Notes: generated by a model not told the origin, from the letters alone. Numbered from the stretch's first letter, positions 1-8,969 are shown. The stretch: 35,076 nt of DNA from Chloroflexota bacterium (GCA_021796315.1 JAJYOH010000007.1:1-35076); one strand, 5' to 3'. A program made the numbers and translations.

Positions 1-3000
1 GTTCCGTAACGCCAAAGCGAATAAGCAAGCGCGGCAAAACCAATCGGAAGATAAGTATAAATATCCGAGAGGTTGGTCGGATACAACGCGCCGATAATCA
101 ACCCGCCGATCAGAAGCGAAAGCCACGAAGTGCGACGGCCTTTGATAATCGAAAGCGCCCAGGCCAGCGCCATCAAAGCCAGCGGCATCGCCATCATGTG
201 CGCGTGCAGATCGCTGTACACAAAAGTGAAGAACGGGAATTCGGTGATCTCGTTGCCCGGCCCGGGCGGAATAACCCGGCTCGGATTCCAGTACCAGTCG
301 CCTCGTCCGTAAGGAAGCGCCTGCCCCGCGATGGCTTTGAACAATCCTTCAGATGCCCAGATAAAACGTTGCACAAGATTCGCATTGTCGATGATGCCGC
401 CTGGCGCGGCCATGCGCTCGAAGCCCTGATACAACATCCGCAGCGTGCCAAGGTTGCCAAGCGCCACCATCAACAAAGCCGCAAGCAAGCCGGCAATCAG
501 TGGGAGGTTGAATGTTGAAGGTTCAGAACTTTCAACATTTGACCTTGAACCTTCAACCAGGTTCCAACCGATCGAGAACGCACACAAAGCCGTCGTTGCA
601 AATAATGTCGGCAAAATAAAATTGTATGCAATGGTCGGCACAATGCCAAGCAGCTTGACCGGCATCGCCACCAGCACGAAGCCGTAATAATAATAATTGA
701 TATATCCGCCCGCGAACCACGGATCATACGGCGGGAAAGTCGTGCTCTTCAACACGGCGTTGAAATATGAAAAATCCATCGGACGCTCGCCGCCCTTGGC
801 CGGATGCCACAGGTCAGGATTGCCGATGCGGATGAGCAGGTCGAAGAGGAAGAATGCGAGGAAGACTCCCTCGACCATCAGGAAATAATTTCGACGCAAC
901 TTCCATTCTGCGCGCAGCTCAGCGCGGCGCATCCAACCCAGACCCAAACCGGTCGCCGCTAAAACAGCAAACACCACGCCGACAGTTAATCGCGTGTTCG
1001 GCACGCCGGCAGATCCACTCAGCCACGCGAGGTAGCCGAAGATCACAAGTCCCAGCGCACGCGAAAGCGGATAGCCTTTGTCTCCCAGTCCGGGGAATGC
1101 CATGCGGACGATCGGATACGTAACCAGTCCGAGAATAAAAATGAATAGATACCAGATGATCAACCCGATGAATGGATATTTATTTTGTATCCAATCATAG
1201 TTAAATAACTGCGACCACGTTCCGCCTGCCTGCTCCTGGGCCGCGCGGCTCGGGGAAAGCATCAAACTTTTGTAACTGCCAGCCTGCTTCGGCGTGAGAT
1301 GAACGACATTGCTCAAGTCCACCGCGCCGAGAATCATCTGCACTTTGGCGGCGTTGAAATCAGGTTGTTTCTGGAAGATCAAAACTTTCGGATGATCGTA
1401 AACCGTGAAGGCCTCTTCGGCGAATTGATCGTTGGCCTGCCACGTTCCAATGCCTGGAATGGAGATCGTTGGAAAGGATTCAAAGACCGCCACCAGTTTA
1501 TATCCAAGCTGGCCCTGGAACTGTCCCGGCCTGGCGACGTTATAGCACCAGATGACATCCTTATCCGCAGGGCAGCCCAGCAATGCGCGGTAATAAGCAG
1601 TGGTCAGCGGATAACGTTCAGGGATACGCGTGACCGAGGCCCATTCACGATTGGACGACATGAAAATGTAATCGCCCTGGCTCAACGTGGTGACAAAACG
1701 CGTCAGTTTATCGGCATTGTCATCCCAGTAAATTTGCAGATTGAGTCCGCCCGGATAAAGTCCGCCGTAGCCATCGTAACCTTCAGCGCCAAGACGCAAA
1801 GGCAGGCCGTCATCCCAGTCTGTTTCGTTGATCGGCGAGTCGCCAACCAGCGTTACCGCGCCGGTCGTTTCCACATTCAGAAAATATTGCTGGCCTTTGT
1901 TCAACACCAGCGGACGGTCAAGTTTTAAAGTATATTCCCTGCCGCGTACATCAGAACCAAAAGCAAAGTCAGATGTCAGCGAGGATGTTGCAAGAGTCTG
2001 ATCGGGCGTTGCACCCGGCTGAAGGGCAAACGACACGCTCAAAGTCTGAGGCGTGAGCGCGCCGACGGCGGTCATGTGCGGGAAGTAAACATCCGTCAAC
2101 GTGCCGCTGGCATTGGCCGTAAACGGCAAAGCGTAGGGAGCCCCATTTTGAATACTTCCGTTGGTTGGGAAAGTCAAAGGCTGTTGATAGGTCGTTCCGT
2201 CTGCAGTTTGGATATGCAGGTTGATCGCGGCTGGCACATTTTGATAGATCCAATAAGTGGCGGCCACGCGCGTAACCGGCCGGGTATAAATTCCTGCAAA
2301 AGCAAAGGCCCAGGCGAAAGTCAGGACAAGAACGATTCCACCGACCAATAAAGAGGAAAGATGAAAGATAAAGGACCATCTTTCTTCTTTCTTCTTCCTT
2401 CCTTCATCCCACAAATAAATCACCAACCACCCCGCCATCATGCACAACAGCGGATAGATCGGCAGTTGATAACGCATGGTCGGGTTGAAAGCCAGCGATT
2501 GCCAGATGAAAAAAAGCGCCGTCCAACTCCACAGGAGAATATGTTTCCACTCGCCCTTGACGATGCGCCACGCCATGACAATAACTCCGGCCCATGCCAA
2601 AATTCCAAGCGGAATGCCAAGTCCCCAAACGGTCAGGTTATCAAACGAGAATAAATGGGTTCGCCGTGCCCATTGAAGCGCGAACGGAACATCAATATCG
2701 CCGTTGGATTGTCCGGCCAATTCCTTGATATTCGCGATCCAAAGCGGATTTAAACCAATGCCGGAAAAAGCATAAGGCATGAAAATGCGGAACGTGATGA
2801 TGGAAACGAATCCGCCTGCGACCAGGTAAACGGCGATCTGTTTCCAGGCGTCAGTGATCAGTGATCGGTGTTCAGTATTCAGTGCGTTTTCATCAGGCCT
2901 ATCGCCATCTGCCGGTTTCTGATTACTGATTACTGAATACTGTTTACCGAAACGTAACGCAAATGCGCCCGGCAGCAGGATTGCCAGCGGCGCGGCGCTT

Positions 3001-3719
3001 AATTTGGACGCAACCGCCAGACCAAGCGAAACGCCAAAGCCAAGGCTAAGCAGGAAGAATGGATCTTTTAAAAGATGGAATATGTAATTTTGAGTCAAGG
3101 ATGGCTCATGTCTTTCCACCTTTGACTCACGAACAATGATTTCCACCGCAAAATAGATCGCCAGAAAAATAAAGAAATTGGCGACGGTATCCACCGTAAA
3201 GAAATGCGATTGCTGGATCTGCAAAACCGCCAGCGCAGAAAAGGCCGCGCTCAACAAAGCCACGCGGCGGTTATACAAACGCGCAGCGATAACGTAAAGC
3301 AACAGGATTGTCAGAAGATCGCCAAGAGCGGAAAACTGACGCCCCACCAAATCCACCTGGTCGTAACCGGTCTGGCCCATGAACTCGGCCACATAGCGGA
3401 TCATAACGATCGGCAGGTCGCCATACACGAAAAATCCATAACCCCGGTTTTGCGGATTTAGTGTTGAGGTTGCGGTATTGAAATATTCACCAAGCCCCAG
3501 CCAATGAATCTGATCCGGCGGGCAGGCTTCGACCGGCGTCGCGGGGACGTTGCAGGTTCTGACTTGCAGAGCGCTTTCCACCATCGTGAGAAAACGTTCG
3601 TCCGGATGCAAATGCTGGTTCGCGTCCCAGTTCAAACCGATCACGCGCAAATATGTCCCAACCACCAGGACAACAATTAGAAGTAGATCGTAAAGCCAGG
3701 GATATTTTTCAGTCTTCAT
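1..3719 (-). CDS. GT39-like / YYY-domain (DUF2298) membrane protein, C-terminus beyond the window
   Basis: Very large polytopic membrane protein, open from an ATG at 3719 to the left edge (at least 1239 codons, no stop seen in the stretches I translated). The N-terminal part resembles GT39/PMT-type glycosyltransferases: one membrane segment, then a loop with HPDERF (D40, E41), the place where this fold carries its acidic catalytic pair. A hydrophilic, beta-rich region follows at roughly residues 470-800. The C-terminal half carries the hallmarks of the Chloroflexi/archaeal YYY family: GGYINYYYYG near residues 1004-1013 and a later FPFFTFVYSDLHAHMM segment near 1157. Members are thought to act in cell-surface glycosylation with lipid-linked sugars, but no member's reaction is assigned here. 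Four palindromes are inserted in frame (see the repeat entries). The next gene upstream, a GT39-like protein on the same strand, lies about 150 bases away across a repeat. Confidence 0.85.
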   Translation of the reverse strand, partial: MKTEKYPWLYDLLLIVVLVVGTYLRVIGLNWDANQHLHPDERFLTMVESALQVRTCNVPATPVEACPPDQIHWLGLGEYFNTATSTLNPQNRGYGFFVYGDLPIVMIRYVAEFMGQTGYDQVDLVGRQFSALGDLLTILLLYVIAARLYNRRVALLSAAFSALAVLQIQQSHFFTVDTVANFFIFLAIYFAVEIIVRESKVERHEPSLTQNYIFHLLKDPFFLLSLGFGVSLGLAVASKLSAAPLAILLPGAFALRFGKQYSVISNQKPADGDRPDENALNTEHRSLITDAWKQIAVYLVAGGFVSIITFRIFMPYAFSGIGLNPLWIANIKELAGQSNGDIDVPFALQWARRTHLFSFDNLTVWGLGIPLGILAWAGVIVMAWRIVKGEWKHILLWSWTALFFIWQSLAFNPTMRYQLPIYPLLCMMAGWLVIYLWDEGRKKKEERWSFIFHLSSLLVGGIVLVLTFAWAFAFAGIYTRPVTRVAATYWIYQNVPAAINLHIQTADGTTYQQPLTFPTNGSIQNGAPYALPFTANASGTLTDVYFPHMTAVGALTPQTLSVSFALQPGATPDQTLATSSLTSDFAFGSDVRGREYTLKLDRPLVLNKGQQYFLNVETTGAVTLVGDSPINETDWDDGLPLRLGAEGYDGYGGLYPGGLNLQIYWDDNADKLTRFVTTLSQGDYIFMSSNREWASVTRIPERYPLTTAYYRALLGCPADKDVIWCYNVARPGQFQGQLGYKLVAVFESFPTISIPGIGTWQANDQFAEEAFTVYDHPKVLIFQKQPDFNAAKVQMILGAVDLSNVVHLTPKQAGSYKSLMLSPSRAAQEQAGGTWSQLFNYDWIQNKYPFIGLIIWYLFIFILGLVTYPIVRMAFPGLGDKGYPLSRALGLVIFGYLAWLSGSAGVPNTRLTVGVVFAVLAATGLGLGWMRRAELRAEWKLRRNYFLMVEGVFLAFFLFDLLIRIGNPDLWHPAKGGERPMDFSYFNAVLKSTTFPPYDPWFAGGYINYYYYGFVLVAMPVKLLGIVPTIAYNFILPTLFATTALCAFSIGWNLVEGSRSNVESSEPSTFNLPLIAGLLAALLMVALGNLGTLRMLYQGFERMAAPGGIIDNANLVQRFIWASEGLFKAIAGQALPYGRGDWYWNPSRVIPPGPGNEITEFPFFTFVYSDLHAHMMAMPLALMALAWALSIIKGRRTSWLSLLIGGLIIGALYPTNLSDIYTYLPIGFAALAYSLWRYG
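514..557. repeat. In-frame palindromic insert a in the YYY-protein gene
   Basis: Perfect 12-bp inverted repeat, arms GTTGAAGGTTCA (514-525) and TGAACCTTCAAC (546-557), 20-base spacer. It lies inside the coding frame and encodes a polar stretch rich in Ser and Glu (around residues 1055-1069) between two hydrophobic segments, so the reading frame is kept. Confidence 0.7.
2355..2392. repeat. In-frame palindromic insert c in the YYY-protein gene
   Basis: Inverted repeat with 15-base arms (2355-2369 and 2378-2392, 13 of 15 pairing) around an 8-base loop; the core is GAAAGAT/ATCTTTC. It encodes the charged run GRKKKEER just before a transmembrane segment, in frame with the rest of the gene. Confidence 0.5.
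2851..2942. repeat. In-frame palindromic insert b in the YYY-protein gene
   Basis: Two arms of short TCAGTRATC-type tandem units. CAGTATTCAGT (2873-2883) pairs perfectly with ACTGAATACTG (2932-2942), and 2851-2866 matches the reverse complement of 2921-2936 at 14 of 16 positions. The roughly 30-residue insert (about residues 260-290) is polar, lies between membrane segments and does not break the frame. Confidence 0.7.
3091..3129. repeat. In-frame palindromic insert d in the YYY-protein gene
   Basis: Inverted repeat TGAGTCAA (3091-3098) / TTGACTCA (3122-3129), extended by GG/CC with one bulged base. It encodes a polar loop near residues 197-210 (ESKVERHEPSLTQ) following a hydrophobic helix, in frame. 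Confidence 0.55.
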
Positions 3720-3804
3720 AAACAAGTTGTACTCTATCATCTAAAAATTAATTTGAACTGAGCAGTTCTTAGACATCAGCGGGAACAGCAACGAGTCGAA
3801 ATTC

Positions 3805-3858
3805 ATCCGCAGATTACACAGATTTCACCGATTTTTTCGATCTGCGAAATCTGTGGAT
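3805..3858. repeat. 54-bp inverted-repeat element, empty form
   Basis: Ends are ATCCGCAGATT (3805-3815) and AATCTGTGGAT (3848-3858), inverted with one mismatch. The left 28 bases match the left end of the GxxExxY cassette at 31345 at 23 of 28 positions, and the right 18 bases match its right end at 17 of 18. It fills most of the gap between two glycosylation genes and carries no gene. Confidence 0.7.
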
Positions 3859-3873
3859 CATGCCCAATAAAGT

Positions 3874-5997
3874 TTATTGCCCTGCCACAAGGAAGACCCA
3901 GAAATCATGTCCAGCCACTGCCGATTGGTGAAGAGACAACTGTCCATTGGGATATAGTTGTTTGAGCGTATCGAGATCGGTCTGATCATTGGCAGTGGGA
4001 TCGTTTGTGTTGGCCTTCAAAATAAAAAGCTTCGGCCCCGGCAATTGTACTGTGCCAGGCAAATCGGCAGGCCACATCGCAAAATCACGGTTCGGGATTC
4101 CAGCCCAAACACCCGGCAGGCGCGTATCCACCCAATACGGGAAAGGCACGACCCAGGCCGTATCCGTTTCGCCATACGTTGCGCCAAACTGTTTTATGAC
4201 CGCGCCCATCTCGGATGAGTTCCACGCACCAGTGCGAAATTGCGCGTCAAATTGATGGAAGACCAGATCATAATTTTGCGAGGCGGATGCAAAGACCAGG
4301 ATGCCGGTCAATGCCCACGCGAAAATCCTGCGCTTCTTATCGGACCCGAAAGCGGACATCAGACCATCGAGCGCCAGCGCCACGACAATGAATACCGGAA
4401 CAAACGCAGCGCCTGAACGGTTCAACGCGGGATTCTCGTCAGGGAAGGCCAGAGAAAGCGTCGAGGGGAGTTGAAGGATCGGGATCGAGAGCAAAAGGAA
4501 CAGGTCCAGCCAGTGGCGCTTTTGAAGATAGCGCGCCAGCAATAACACGATCCCGATCAAAAACAGCGCGCCGGTAATCACATCCAACGCCGGACGATGC
4601 GGCAGGGAATTGACCCAAATATTTCCGTCATCGACATTGAACATGCGCAGGCCGTTCCACAAGTTCGAGAAAAACAACTGATACCACGGAGCGCTCAAGG
4701 AAGCGCCCGCATCCCCAAGCCGCGAAAAGGCGCGATAGGAAAACATCTCCGGGTTCTCAACCGCGTAGCGCAGAAGAGGCAAGAAGATGATCAGCGATAT
4801 AAAACCGATCATGATGAACCACGCCAGCGCATCACGCCGAATACCTTTTGATTGCGCATGTAAAATATAAAAGATGAAGGCCGCCGCCACGAGGAACGGC
4901 ACGATGCGATACGGGGTGTAACCATTCAAGCCGAGGCCAAGGAAAATGCCTGAGAGAATAAATTGATTGCGGTCGCGTGCGCGCAGACCGCGAATCAGAT
5001 AAAACAACATCGGCGCAACAAATAACGGATAAAGCGGGAACCGCAGTCCGATGCGGGAAATCACGTTCGGCCAATACGCGATGCCTGACAGGAAAAAGGC
5101 AAACAGGCCAACGCGTTTTCCGCCGATCTCTTTACCAAGCAGGTACATGTACGGCAGGGTGAACAACCCCATCGAGATCGTGGCGATCTTCATCGCCAGG
5201 AACGAAATGCCTGTTTTGAAAAGTCCGACAACCACCACGATCCAATACATACCGATGGCTTCGCGTCCGGTATTGCGCGGAAAGAAGATATGAGTCTGTC
5301 CCTGCAAAATATCGTAAATATCAAGAGCTTTTTCAGCATGATCGCTGAATGGCTCGGCTGGCGTTTGCTGGATGTGATAAACACGGAAGAAGATCACGAT
5401 CGCAGCGGATACAGCCAGCAACGCAATCCATTTCCAATCGATGGAGGTTTTTGTCTTTGCTGTTCGCGCTCGCGGAACCCGGAATGCAGCGACAATAAAA
5501 ATAATTGCCAGCGCCCATAACGTGACATTGACCGGCGTGAACAAATTTCCGCCCAGCGAAATAAAAGCCGTGATGCCCAGCACAACGCCGAGTATCAAAG
5601 AAAAAATACGCACAGTTTGCGGATCGCTGGACGAAAAATCAGGCTGGAGTGACGCGAGCGCCCATTCGGATTCAAGCACGGACCAGGCCAGCATCGCCAA
5701 AGCCAGGATATAAAAACCGATCGCCAGACCCGTGTTCACATTTGGCGGCTCGAACATGAACTGTGCGATCAAGGCCAATCCCAGCGCGAACAATGATCGC
5801 CACGGAAAACTTTTCGTTACGGCAATTGCAGCGGCGGCGGATTCAGGTTGAGGTTCCGGTTCATGGATTTCATCAGCCAGCGCGAGATTCATTTCTTCGC
5901 GGCGCTGTTCGTCACCCAGCGAACGGACGAAGTTCGAGAATGAATTCCAATCTTTGAAGATGGATTTTACAAAGTCAAGGACAGATGGTTCCTGCAT
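3874..5997 (-). CDS. GT39-like polytopic glycosyltransferase
   Basis: 707-residue membrane protein. An N-terminal soluble segment of about 65 residues (acidic, with a Pro/Glu stretch) precedes more than ten hydrophobic segments. The first large loop after the membrane segment near 190-205 carries EPFSDHAEKA (D219, H220), the position of the catalytic Asp in the PMT/ArnT GT-C fold. The downstream stretch with GREAIGMYW and a membrane segment ending in GKEIGGKRVG is also typical of GT39. A C-terminal soluble segment of roughly 90 residues follows the last helix. Likely transfers a sugar from a polyprenyl-phosphate donor at the outer face of the membrane; donor and acceptor cannot be read from sequence. 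The gene lies 14 bases downstream of a methyltransferase gene on the same strand, so co-transcription is likely. Confidence 0.75.
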   Translation of the reverse strand: MQEPSVLDFVKSIFKDWNSFSNFVRSLGDEQRREEMNLALADEIHEPEPQPESAAAAIAVTKSFPWRSLFALGLALIAQFMFEPPNVNTGLAIGFYILALAMLAWSVLESEWALASLQPDFSSSDPQTVRIFSLILGVVLGITAFISLGGNLFTPVNVTLWALAIIFIVAAFRVPRARTAKTKTSIDWKWIALLAVSAAIVIFFRVYHIQQTPAEPFSDHAEKALDIYDILQGQTHIFFPRNTGREAIGMYWIVVVVGLFKTGISFLAMKIATISMGLFTLPYMYLLGKEIGGKRVGLFAFFLSGIAYWPNVISRIGLRFPLYPLFVAPMLFYLIRGLRARDRNQFILSGIFLGLGLNGYTPYRIVPFLVAAAFIFYILHAQSKGIRRDALAWFIMIGFISLIIFLPLLRYAVENPEMFSYRAFSRLGDAGASLSAPWYQLFFSNLWNGLRMFNVDDGNIWVNSLPHRPALDVITGALFLIGIVLLLARYLQKRHWLDLFLLLSIPILQLPSTLSLAFPDENPALNRSGAAFVPVFIVVALALDGLMSAFGSDKKRRIFAWALTGILVFASASQNYDLVFHQFDAQFRTGAWNSSEMGAVIKQFGATYGETDTAWVVPFPYWVDTRLPGVWAGIPNRDFAMWPADLPGTVQLPGPKLFILKANTNDPTANDQTDLDTLKQLYPNGQLSLHQSAVAGHDFWVFLVAGQ

Positions 5998-6011
5998 AAC
6001 AATCCGTTTTA

Positions 6012-6743
6012 TTATTGATTTTTATTTAAAGCTGTTTTGCGCGCTATGACGAGAACACTTTCCCCCCAACGCACCGGCACAAAAATGAATCCTGTGATTG
6101 CCTGAAAGCCGCCCATCGAGCCAAACAAAAATTTCTGGATCGAGGCCGGGATCAGCGGCACATACGGCACGTTCCAAAAACCATCAGAAAAAGCTTTGAT
6201 CGGTTTCATATTTGCGGCGCGGATCAGGCCAAGCCATTCACTGTGACCTTTCAATGAAATATGTGTCGGGTCGTGAAAACCGATCCAGTCCTTACCCTTA
6301 AGCGGACGAAGCAAGCCGTCGAGATTCGGCGTGGCAAGGATCAGGATTCCGTTCGGTTCAAGGATGCGGCTAATTTCGCGGATGGCCCGTTCCGGCTTGG
6401 GCAAATGTTCGACGATATGTTTGATGATGACCACGCCAAACGACTCATCATCAAATGGAAGGTCTTGTGCGCTGGCCGTTTCCAACATCGTGCGCTTCAC
6501 CACGGACTTTGACTGGGCCACCGCCCAATGATTTAAATCCAAGCCGTGGGTTTCAAACGAATCCTCGAGCTGACCGACGAGGTGTCCAAGCCCAAGCCCG
6601 ATCTCGAGCAGGCGCGAATTACAGCGTCCATAACGACGAGCCAGCGTGGCGAAGAATCGATTCGACCACCAATATTGGCTGTATTTCGCAAACGATACGT
6701 TGGCGTAAGTGTGTGTGCTAAAATATTTTTCGTCGAAAGACAT
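6012..6743 (-). CDS. Class I SAM-dependent methyltransferase
   Basis: 243 residues, Methyltransf_11/23-like. Motif I is LLEIGLGLGHL (about residues 45-55), followed by an acidic SAM-ribose position in THGLDLNHW and the motif IV region VVIIKHIVEHLPKPERA near 107. This is the layout of small-molecule or sugar/lipid methyltransferases that accompany glycosyltransferases in surface-polysaccharide clusters. The ATG at 6743 has no Shine-Dalgarno; a TAAAAT box (6750-6755) ends six bases before it, suggesting a leaderless transcript. Substrate unknown; methylation of a glycan or lipid carrier is an inference from its neighbours, a GT39-like protein downstream and a second methyltransferase upstream. 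Confidence 0.8.
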   Translation of the reverse strand: MSFDEKYFSTHTYANVSFAKYSQYWWSNRFFATLARRYGRCNSRLLEIGLGLGHLVGQLEDSFETHGLDLNHWAVAQSKSVVKRTMLETASAQDLPFDDESFGVVIIKHIVEHLPKPERAIREISRILEPNGILILATPNLDGLLRPLKGKDWIGFHDPTHISLKGHSEWLGLIRAANMKPIKAFSDGFWNVPYVPLIPASIQKFLFGSMGGFQAITGFIFVPVRWGESVLVIARKTALNKNQ

Positions 6744-6766
6744 AATGGGATTTTACGTATTACGTA

Positions 6767-7522
6767 TTATTTTTTTCTTGCAATGTAGAACGTGAATGTT
6801 CCGTTCCCGACCGCTTCGGGCGAGGCATATTTTTTAACGTATGCCTCCGTCAGCGCGAGATTCCATTTTGTGCGGGCGATGATCCAGCGTCCGGTCAGCA
6901 CACGCGCAACCACAGACGGGACGCCAAAATAATGTCCCCATTCTAACACGCGCATTGCGGCAGGCGAAAAATAGCTCCAATACTTTTCAAGTTTGAAGCC
7001 GGCGCGATCCAAACGCTGTTCCCAAACCTGCGGCTCGTCAGCGTGCGCCACGCGCGAAATCTTTCTGAACCATTCGGTATAACCATTCCCAAGCACATGC
7101 GAAATCGAAAGCTCGCTCAGATAACGCGTATTCGGCACGCAAAAATAAAACGGCGCGCCGGGACTCAACACGCGTGCGGTTTCTGCCAGCACCGAATCAA
7201 TGTGCGGAATATGTTCGAGCACCGAGTTGCTGAATCCGCTGGCAAAATGATTCGACGGAAACGGCGAACGCGCGCCATCGGCTTCGACCAAAGATTTATA
7301 AGCGCCGAATTTTTTCGCTTCGTGGATCGGCCCGTGCCAGGGATCGAGACCCACGTCGATTTTCTGATCGAAGGTCAACGAAGCAAAATGTCCGTCGCCG
7401 CAGCCGACATCGTAGATCGGCGCGGGCATCGGCAAATCCTGGTAATAGGAAGATTCAATCGCGCGCAAAAATGCGCGGAAGTAAGGCAGGTCGCGCAATT
7501 GCAAAAAAAGAAAATCTTTCAT
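6767..7522 (-). CDS. Class I SAM-dependent methyltransferase
   Basis: 251 residues. Motif I is IYDVGCGDGHF (about 36-46), followed by VGLDPW as the SAM-binding acidic strand, and the motif IV/post region FSNSVLEHIPHIDSVLAE, all typical of Methyltransf_11. The sequence differs clearly from the neighbouring 243-residue methyltransferase, so this is not a recent duplicate. It lies 23 bases upstream of that gene on the same strand and downstream of a GT4 gene from which a palindromic repeat separates it. Probably acts on the glycan or lipid product of this cluster; the substrate cannot be inferred. Confidence 0.8.
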   Translation of the reverse strand: MKDFLFLQLRDLPYFRAFLRAIESSYYQDLPMPAPIYDVGCGDGHFASLTFDQKIDVGLDPWHGPIHEAKKFGAYKSLVEADGARSPFPSNHFASGFSNSVLEHIPHIDSVLAETARVLSPGAPFYFCVPNTRYLSELSISHVLGNGYTEWFRKISRVAHADEPQVWEQRLDRAGFKLEKYWSYFSPAAMRVLEWGHYFGVPSVVARVLTGRWIIARTKWNLALTEAYVKKYASPEAVGNGTFTFYIARKK

Positions 7523-7530
7523 AGGCGTCC

Positions 7531-7624
7531 TGTCATTGCGAGGAGCTGCGTACAGCGACGAAGCAATCTCCTATTTATTGAGAATAAGGGATTGCCACGC
7601 CACCTTCGGCGGCTCGCAATGACA
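7531..7624. repeat. Palindromic intergenic repeat (TCATTGCGAG family)
   Basis: Perfect 12-bp inverted ends TGTCATTGCGAG (7531-7542) and CTCGCAATGACA (7613-7624), with an internal GCGACGAAGCAATCTC segment. This motif is known to me as a dispersed repeat in many unrelated bacterial genomes. It fills the gap between the GT4 and methyltransferase genes and could also fold as an RNA hairpin. Confidence 0.75.
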
Positions 7625-7625
7625 T

Positions 7626-8780
7626 CTATTTTTTCATCAACCCTTCAAATATTTTTTCGTACTCAGCCGCGACGGTATCGGGATCGTAGGATTTTTTGAT
7701 CGACTCAATATCGCCGCGAAATTTCTCCGGTTCGGCCAGGACCTCGATAACGGACTCCGCCAAACTGGCCGCATCGCCAATTTTAGCGACGCGCCCCATG
7801 CCGTGCATCCTGACCGGCATCCGCACACCCGGCAAAGCGGATGCGACGCTCGGCACGCCGTTCATCATCGCTTCGATCTGGACGAGGCCAAAGGCTTCCG
7901 TTGAATTTAAGGATGGAATGACCAGCACATCCAGGTTTGGATAAAAAGCCGCCATCTGTTCGGGGTTGAGGTTGCCGAGAAAAGTCCAGTGGCCTTGAGA
8001 CTCAAATTCATGAATACGCGGCATCAAGCGTTCAGCATAAGCCTGTTCGCCCATCACATTTTGATACGTACCCGCGAACAAAACCTGCGCCTTCGGATAT
8101 TTTTTCAGAATCGCTGGTAACGCATCGAGCAGAACTTCGACTCCTTTTTCAGCGGCGAAGCGGGCCGCCATGCCGATGACCGGCCCGGGTCCGGGAAGAT
8201 GCGTTTTGGCAAACATTTCGACGGCGGCTTTGCCAACCGTCGGCAATTCAACCGGCGGGAGGATCGTCCGCAATTTATATTTATAACGCGAAAGATAAGA
8301 TGAATGGTCGGCGTAATCCTGCGTATACGTCACGATCTGGTTGGAAAGAATCCCCGCCATATTGTTCTGCCACTTGACAACAAGATTCACAAAGCGGTTG
8401 AACAGTCCGGGCGGCAACAGCAGATCGCAGTGATAAGTAAGAACGGCTGGCTTGCCAAAAAGCCGGCCGCGAAACGCCACGCCGGGCGCGTCGAATTGCG
8501 GCAGGTGCATTTGAACCACATCATGCTCGGCGACCAATTTTGTGGCGACCCAGCCGAAAGTCGGCGCGATGACGCCTTTGCTCAGCCGAAACATGACTGG
8601 CACGCGGATGATCTTCACGCCGTTCATGATATCTTCGAGGGGCAACGATGGGTCATATTGTGTGGTCATCACCGTAACCTGATGCCCGCGTTTGACGAAG
8701 GCTTGTGCCAGGCGTTCGGCGTAAATAGTCAGGCCGGATGTATGAGGACGATAGTAAGTGAGAACGGTCAGGATTTTCAT
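7626..8780 (-). CDS. GT4 family glycosyltransferase
   Basis: 384 residues, GT-B fold, cytosolic face of the membrane. The N-terminal acceptor half begins with MKILTVLTYYRPHTSGLT, matching the GT4 pattern of a short beta strand followed by the glycine loop. The C-terminal donor half has VIGMAARFAAEKG (about 201-213) and the EX7E motif (E295 and E303, in STEAFGLVQIEAM), which binds the nucleotide-sugar donor. This is the retaining, NDP-sugar-dependent type used in glycolipid or polysaccharide assembly. A TATAAT box lies 12 bases upstream of the ATG with no Shine-Dalgarno, so the 5' leader is very short. It heads the minus-strand glycosylation run and is divergent from the GT-C pair at 8966. Confidence 0.85.
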   Translation of the reverse strand: MKILTVLTYYRPHTSGLTIYAERLAQAFVKRGHQVTVMTTQYDPSLPLEDIMNGVKIIRVPVMFRLSKGVIAPTFGWVATKLVAEHDVVQMHLPQFDAPGVAFRGRLFGKPAVLTYHCDLLLPPGLFNRFVNLVVKWQNNMAGILSNQIVTYTQDYADHSSYLSRYKYKLRTILPPVELPTVGKAAVEMFAKTHLPGPGPVIGMAARFAAEKGVEVLLDALPAILKKYPKAQVLFAGTYQNVMGEQAYAERLMPRIHEFESQGHWTFLGNLNPEQMAAFYPNLDVLVIPSLNSTEAFGLVQIEAMMNGVPSVASALPGVRMPVRMHGMGRVAKIGDAASLAESVIEVLAEPEKFRGDIESIKKSYDPDTVAAEYEKIFEGLMKK

Positions 8781-8833
8781 AAAGCGGAAAGATTATAACC
8801 TGCGATTCACAACCGCACGTTTTAGAATGAGAC

Positions 8834-8861
8834 GCAGATTAAAAAATCGACGCCGATCTGC
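8834..8861. repeat. Short GCAGAT inverted repeat
   Basis: GCAGAT (8834-8839) and ATCTGC (8856-8861) flank an A-rich core. It resembles the ends of the 3805 and 31345 elements but is too degenerate to assign firmly. It lies in the divergent promoter region between the GT4 gene and the GT-C pair. Confidence 0.35.
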
Positions 8862-8921
8862 TTTGTAATGGGAATTCAGAGCAGAATGGAATCGATCCGT
8901 TTATGATAAACTGAACCAGCC

Positions 8922-8969
8922 ATGAGCCAAGCCACTAATAAAATATTAAAGTTTATTCCACAACAATGA
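8922..8969 (+). CDS. Possible 15-codon upstream ORF
   Basis: ATG at 8922 opens a 15-residue frame (MSQATNKILKFIPQQ) whose TGA overlaps the start codon of the following membrane-protein gene as ATGA. A TATGAT box at 8902-8907 would place a transcript start just before it. The overlap suggests translational coupling, since the downstream ATG has no Shine-Dalgarno. It may be a chance ORF. Confidence 0.3.
   Translation: MSQATNKILKFIPQQ

Noticed and set aside
687..697. TAATAATAATAA-type tandem triplet, like a microsatellite
   Set aside because: On the minus strand it encodes the conserved Tyr run that names the YYY family.
1299..1928. 209-residue plus-strand frame
   Set aside because: Antisense to the YYY-protein gene, which has clear family motifs on the other strand; no recognisable fold.
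6755..6769. TACGTATTACGTATTA run as a regulatory operator
   Set aside because: Too short and simple; likely a degenerate dispersed repeat between two methyltransferase genes.
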